Positions 6,178 to 9,045 of a stretch of DNA of 9,045 bases are shown here, piece by piece. Positions within the stretch are counted from its first letter, which is position 1. The number at the start of each line of letters is the position of its first letter. This DNA is from an uncultured Acidimicrobiaceae bacterium (GTDB lineage Bacteria; Actinomycetota; Acidimicrobiia; Acidimicrobiales; Bog-793): NCBI GenBank assembly GCA_903907185.1, contig CAIVND010000171.1:1-9045 (forward strand), given 5' to 3'. Made by a program: the position numbers and the translations under genes. The notes below the pieces were generated by a model. That model made no database searches and had not been told where the DNA came from. It saw only the letters and a program-made list of their open reading frames with translations.

Positions 6178-7044
6178 CTAGTCCTCGCCCATATCCGAAT
6201 CGGGATGCCCGGCCTCTCCAAAGCGCCAGTATCCGCGAGTCGTGATCTGTTCAATCTGCAGATCACGGGACAACAGCTCTCGACGCAAAGCACGGATGCC
6301 AACCGATTCGGCGGCCACGAATACTTGAATAGGCACCGCAGGAATTGCAAGATCTTTGATCGTTGCCAACATCTCTGCACAGTGAGATAGCTGTGGATTG
6401 TGAATTACGCAGATGACCTCGACGCCCTCAGGTGCAACAAGATTCGGTCGATCAACGAGATCATTAATCTCGAGGACCACTGACCCCCGAGCATCAGCGG
6501 GCAGCGCCTCAAGGATCGTTTCAATTGCAGGAATTGCTGATTCATCACCTACGAGAAGCTGCCAGAGATTCGGTTGGAGAAGATGTGGCCTCGATGGTCC
6601 AGAGATGGCGATCTGCTGACCGTTCAACGCACTCTGGGCGAACGATGAGGCTGGCCCCTCGCCGTGGACAAAAAAATCAACATCGAGCGTACCCGCAGTG
6701 CTGTCGAATTTCCGGGGCGTAAATGTCCTCGCGATTGGCGCACTCGGTGGGCGCGATCCACGAGGCATCGCCAGCGCAGCAAAGTCAATACCATTTTGGT
6801 GAGGATGCGGAAAATAGACCTTGATGTGACCTACCGGCCCAGCAAGTGAAAAATCAGCAAGGTCACCCACAAACTGCACTCGGGTTCGATGTTCAGAGAG
6901 CTTGGTCACTCGACTCACTTCGACCGCACGCACTCGAGGAGGCTGACGTCGGACTCGGGCCAGTGTTGGAACCTCAGACAATTGCCAATCCTCTTTCCTG
7001 CGGCGATCTCGCCAAGAGTAGTCAAGGATCGATAGCCTCCCCAT
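6178..7044 (-). CDS. Siderophore-interacting protein (FAD-binding ferric-siderophore reductase family)
   Basis: This 288-residue cytoplasmic flavoprotein belongs to the SIP/ViuB family (FAD-binding 9 plus SIP domains), which reduces iron in imported ferric siderophores with NAD(P)H to release Fe(II). Family marks are the FAD motif RTFTPR (residues 106-111; usual form RxYT), HGEGPASSFA (127-136; usual HGxxGPAS-WA), the nucleotide-binding GDESAIPAI (166-174; usual GDETALPAI), and C-terminal GYWRFG (271-276; usual YWRxG). An open frame extends upstream to 7107, but I choose the ATG at 7044 because GGAGGAAA lies just before it. Compared with typical members, there are about 30 extra N-terminal residues, rich in Arg and Trp. 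The gene stands alone on the minus strand, convergent to the YbjQ operon. No clear DtxR/IdeR box is visible upstream, which is odd for an iron gene. Confidence 0.9.
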   Translation of the reverse strand: MGRLSILDYSWRDRRRKEDWQLSEVPTLARVRRQPPRVRAVEVSRVTKLSEHRTRVQFVGDLADFSLAGPVGHIKVYFPHPHQNGIDFAALAMPRGSRPPSAPIARTFTPRKFDSTAGTLDVDFFVHGEGPASSFAQSALNGQQIAISGPSRPHLLQPNLWQLLVGDESAIPAIETILEALPADARGSVVLEINDLVDRPNLVAPEGVEVICVIHNPQLSHCAEMLATIKDLAIPAVPIQVFVAAESVGIRALRRELLSRDLQIEQITTRGYWRFGEAGHPDSDMGED

Positions 7045-7264
7045 CGCCTTTCCTCCAAAGAGGTATTTGCAACTGAAAACTCGTTTCCCAATAGCGTGTG
7101 CCCGCATCTTTTGTCAGATCGGGTCGTCGCTGTGGCCAGCGCGCAAGTTCGAAGACCCTCTGAGAGCACGCAATTCTCGATCAAAATTGAACAAGAGTCC
7201 TGACCAGATCCGACAGCGCCCATCCCTATCTCACCGACCAAAGGGGAGCAGGTAGCCTGTCATC
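7045..7264. other. Divergent intergenic region between SIP and membrane-protein genes
   Basis: This 220-nt region must drive both divergent units. For the SIP gene, a weak candidate on the minus strand is CTGACA (plus 7112-7117), an 18-nt spacer, and TATTGG (plus 7088-7093). A short inverted repeat, CAATT (7171-7175) and AATTG (7185-7189), lies in an AT-rich patch and could be regulatory or chance. For the plus-strand gene, GGGGAG at about 7243-7248 is the only purine-rich stretch before the start and is rather far from it. Confidence 0.45.
7049..7056 (-). promoter_or_regulatory. Shine-Dalgarno GGAGGAAA that fixes the SIP start
   Basis: On the minus strand GGAGGAAA ends 4 nt before the ATG at 7044. 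The alternative upstream ATG at 7107, in the same frame, has no such site and would add 21 residues unlike the family. Confidence 0.85.
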
Positions 7265-7861
7265 GTGGAAAATACCAAGGCCGAAGATCCGTCAGCGATG
7301 GGCAACAGCGAGATGAAGGTTCGTCGCCCTGCACGAGAGGTTGCAAAAGAACTCTGGCACCAAAAGCCGGGATCACGCGCTGATCGGCCGATGAAGCCAA
7401 GAGCGATCGGTGCGAAAGAGATCGTCAACGGCCTCGATCGACGAGAGATCTTTATTGGATCATTTCTAACGGCCGTCGCCGTGGGACTTGCCGTTCTTGG
7501 ATACTTCAATGAGCACGGTTCCAGCGACCCCACCCTTCACCGATCCGCATCAACGGTTTTGTTCACAATGTTGATCGGCGCACTTCTTCTCGCAGTTGGT
7601 CTCGGCTTCCGACGCCGTGCACTTTTGGGCTTCGCCGCATTCCTCTTTGGACTCGAACAGTGGAGTTTCAAATTTTACGAGGGAAGCCTGCTGTACCTTG
7701 CCTTTGGTGGTTGGCTGATCTATCGGGTAACACAAAAGACAAAAGCTGATCGAGCAGCGGGCGTGCATACCGGAACGATCGACACCGGCCCGCGATTTAA
7801 CTCCAGCGAGCCGAGGGCATCAAAACGCTACACACCTCCAAAGAAAGGTCGACGTCGCTAG
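7265..7861 (+). CDS. Small multi-spanning membrane protein with basic tails, unknown function
   Basis: This is a 198-residue integral membrane protein. A hydrophilic, basic N-terminal region (residues 1-60, with KPGSRADRPMKPR) is followed by four likely membrane segments: about 62-81, 97-116, 118-133 and 139-155. The short RRR between the second and third fits a cytoplasmic turn. The C-terminal tail (156-198) is hydrophilic and ends KRYTPPKKGRRR, strongly basic and probably cytoplasmic. I do not recognise a named family. The start is uncertain: GTG at 7265 gives the full frame, while ATG at 7298 or 7313 would shorten it, and none has a well-placed ribosome binding site. The PlsC-type gene begins 3 nt after its stop, so the two are almost certainly cotranscribed, which suggests a membrane or lipid-related role by association only. 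Confidence 0.75.
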   Translation: MENTKAEDPSAMGNSEMKVRRPAREVAKELWHQKPGSRADRPMKPRAIGAKEIVNGLDRREIFIGSFLTAVAVGLAVLGYFNEHGSSDPTLHRSASTVLFTMLIGALLLAVGLGFRRRALLGFAAFLFGLEQWSFKFYEGSLLYLAFGGWLIYRVTQKTKADRAAGVHTGTIDTGPRFNSSEPRASKRYTPPKKGRRR

Positions 7862-7864
7862 CCC

Positions 7865-8641
7865 ATGATCGACGACGGAGGCACCTCGCCGACGAAGGGG
7901 CTTGCAGCCAATCCGGTTCAGCCCATTCTTGCTGATCACAAAAATATTGGAGTTCACTACGACACTGGCTGGGCCCGTAGGCCCGTGTTTAGTGCTCTTC
8001 GCGATCTATTTTTTTCCGGGTTTCTTGGTCCGCTCGCACGATTTATCTGCACTCCTACGGTAGAGGGACTTAACAATCTCAACGACCATGAAACGCCAGT
8101 TATCTTCGCCCCAAATCATGTAAGCCACTTCGACACTATTGCCGTTCTTTGCACTCTTCCTCGGTCCTTTCGTCGTCGTACAGCTGTGGCAGCAGCTGTT
8201 GATAATTTCTATGACAAACGGTGGAAGTGTCTCCTCTACTCGTTTTTTCTCAATACCATTCCTGTTGAACGGACAAAGATCAACCGTAAAAGTGCAGATG
8301 TCGCTGCTGGGCTGCTCGAAGAGGGTTACAACCTCTTAATTTTCCCCGAGGGTGGTAGAAGTCTCGACGACCACATGATGGAATTTCGAGGTGGAGCTGC
8401 TTACCTTGCTAAACGATGCGATGTAGCGGTGATCCCAGTCTTTCTTGATGGACCGAACAAGATCATGCCAAAGGGTCGACCGGGGATTCACCGTAGTCCG
8501 ATCACTGTGACCTTTGGGACACCACTAAGGATCGCCGGCCCCTCACCCGAGGAAAAAGAGGAAAACACCAGAAGGTTCACCAAGCGCATTCAGGCCGGAG
8601 TCGTCGCCCTTGGCGCCCTGCCTCCAGTGGATGAGGAGTAG
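7865..8641 (+). CDS. PlsC-type 1-acyl-sn-glycerol-3-phosphate acyltransferase
   Basis: This 258-residue protein is a PlsC/LPLAT-family acyltransferase. Such enzymes transfer a fatty acyl chain to lysophosphatidic acid (making phosphatidic acid) or to a related acceptor at the inner face of the cytoplasmic membrane. Catalytic motif I is NHVSHFD (HX4D, H85 and D90). IPVER (132-136) matches motif II, FPEGGRS (160-166) is motif III, with Gly for the common Thr of FPEGTRS, and VIPVFLDG (189-196) is motif IV. Length fits the family. A hydrophobic, aromatic-rich stretch before motif I (about 42-63) may dip into the membrane. The ATG lies 3 nt after the upstream membrane-protein stop, with only a weak distant AAAGG, so translational coupling is likely. 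The true acceptor is not fixed by sequence; several PlsC paralogues in actinobacteria act on other lipids. Confidence 0.9.
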   Translation: MIDDGGTSPTKGLAANPVQPILADHKNIGVHYDTGWARRPVFSALRDLFFSGFLGPLARFICTPTVEGLNNLNDHETPVIFAPNHVSHFDTIAVLCTLPRSFRRRTAVAAAVDNFYDKRWKCLLYSFFLNTIPVERTKINRKSADVAAGLLEEGYNLLIFPEGGRSLDDHMMEFRGGAAYLAKRCDVAVIPVFLDGPNKIMPKGRPGIHRSPITVTFGTPLRIAGPSPEEKEENTRRFTKRIQAGVVALGALPPVDEE

Positions 8642-8727
8642 CCAGCGATCTTCGCGCGAGCGGGCCTACAAAAGTCCACGGCCCGGCCAAAACTGGGACG
8701 CTCCCGGTACACCTGAGCCCAGACATG

Positions 8728-8761
8728 AAGAAAGGGCCAGCGGGGGAGCTGGCCCTTTCTT
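8728..8761. terminator. Strong intrinsic terminator, possibly bidirectional
   Basis: AAGAAAGGGCCAGC (8728-8741) and GCTGGCCCTTTCTT (8748-8761) form a perfect 14-bp stem around a 6-nt purine loop. The descending arm ends in a T-rich run (CCCTTTCTT). The ascending arm starts with AAGAAA, giving a T-rich run on the other strand too, so it could stop transcription in both directions. It ends the membrane-protein/plsC unit, about 87 nt after its stop codon. Confidence 0.9.
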
Positions 8762-8849
8762 AATAGCTCTTCAGATCGTGGAGGGGGGATCCACATATCT
8801 CTGAAGTACGTGTATAAGTATGCGCCCCGTTCGACTATCCGTCAAACAC

Positions 8850-8875
8850 ATAATGAAGATACTTGCTATCATTAT
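8850..8875. promoter_or_regulatory. Inverted repeat just before the LysR gene (possible autoregulatory site)
   Basis: ATAATGA (8850-8856) and TCATTAT (8869-8875) are perfect 7-bp inverted arms separated by 12 nt, ending 5 nt before the ATG of the LysR-type gene. A further pair, AAGTAT (8816-8821) and ATACTT (8859-8864), partly overlaps it. LysR-type regulators often bind dyads at their own promoters, so autoregulation is possible. TATCAT at 8867-8872 could be a -10, which would put the transcript start almost at the ATG. Confidence 0.35.
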
Positions 8876-8880
8876 CAGCG

Positions 8881-9045
8881 ATGGACCTGAGACAGCTCAA
8901 CGCAATCATTGCGATCGCTGAACATGGTTCTTTCTCTGCAGCTGCTGATGCCCTCGCCACGGTTCAGTCAAACGTCTCAACGCACATCAAGAAACTTGAG
9001 CGTGAACTTGGGGTACCCCTGGTAGATCGCTCTACGAATGAACTC
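8881..9045 (+). CDS. LysR-family transcriptional regulator, N-terminal part (runs off window)
   Basis: Fifty-five residues are visible before the window ends. They form the usual N-terminal winged helix-turn-helix of a LysR-type regulator: MDLRQL at the start, a first helix with AIIAIAEHGSFSAAADAL, the recognition region VQSNVSTHIKKLE, and the wing start ELGVPLVDRS. The ligand-binding domain (about 240 residues in the family) lies outside, so no effector or targets can be proposed. The ATG at 8881 matches the family start exactly, yet it has no Shine-Dalgarno sequence. With a possible -10 immediately upstream, a leaderless message, common in actinobacteria, would explain this. The strong terminator at 8728-8761 separates it from the plsC unit. 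Confidence 0.93.
   Translation, partial: MDLRQLNAIIAIAEHGSFSAAADALATVQSNVSTHIKKLERELGVPLVDRSTNEL

Noticed and set aside
7045..7107. Upstream extension of the SIP frame to an ATG at 7107
   Set aside because: The ATG at 7044 has a strong GGAGGAAA at the right distance; the extension adds residues unlike the family and has no ribosome binding site.
8778..8794. GTGGA/TCCAC hairpin enclosing a G-run downstream of the strong terminator
   Set aside because: Short stem, no T run, and it lies after an already sufficient terminator; probably chance.
1..9045. CRISPR arrays, insertion sequences, or toxin-antitoxin and defence genes
   Set aside because: No regularly spaced repeats, no transposase-like frame and no terminal inverted repeats were seen; all substantial frames are accounted for by the genes listed.

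Overview
The window looks like a piece of a bacterial chromosome of moderate GC content (roughly low-to-mid 50s by eye) with short intergenic regions, some GTG starts and an ATGA/TAATG-coupled operon. The gene content (YbjQ-type multi-domain proteins with a small coupled partner, a FAD-type siderophore-interacting protein, a PlsC acyltransferase behind a small membrane protein with a basic tail) fits an actinobacterium. A moderate-GC member of the Acidimicrobiia is my best guess, but this is inference from style and family recall, not from a marker gene.

Layout. Positions 1-44 hold the 5' part of a minus-strand tRNA-Val(CAC) cut by the window edge. A 316-nt gap follows, ending in a 32-nt imperfect palindrome that overlaps a candidate promoter. 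Next is a metal-dependent amidohydrolase of the amidohydrolase-2/ACMSD type (361-1461). After a 360-nt AT-rich gap comes a secreted solute receptor resembling the TctC/Bug receptors of tripartite tricarboxylate transporters (1822-2979), closed by a UUCG-loop terminator. No transporter membrane subunits are present.

The centre (3186-6099) is a tight four-gene operon: one small protein of unknown function, then three proteins that each carry two YbjQ-like domains, six domains in total. This is the most unusual part of the window. Adjacent genes overlap by 1 nt, are separated by 3 nt, and overlap by 4 nt, so their products are probably made together and may assemble together.

Convergent to this operon, on the minus strand, is a siderophore-interacting protein/ferric-siderophore reductase (6178-7044). 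Its start is fixed by a strong Shine-Dalgarno sequence. Divergent from it is a two-gene unit: a small multi-spanning membrane protein (7265-7861) and a 1-acylglycerol-3-phosphate acyltransferase-type PlsC protein (7865-8641), followed by a perfect 14-bp-stem terminator. The window ends inside the DNA-binding domain of a LysR-family regulator (8881 onward).

Functionally the window is a series of separate units rather than one pathway. The amidohydrolase and the TctC-like receptor could belong to uptake and breakdown of an organic acid. The SIP protein points to iron acquisition, and the PlsC protein to membrane lipid synthesis. The YbjQ operon has no known job.
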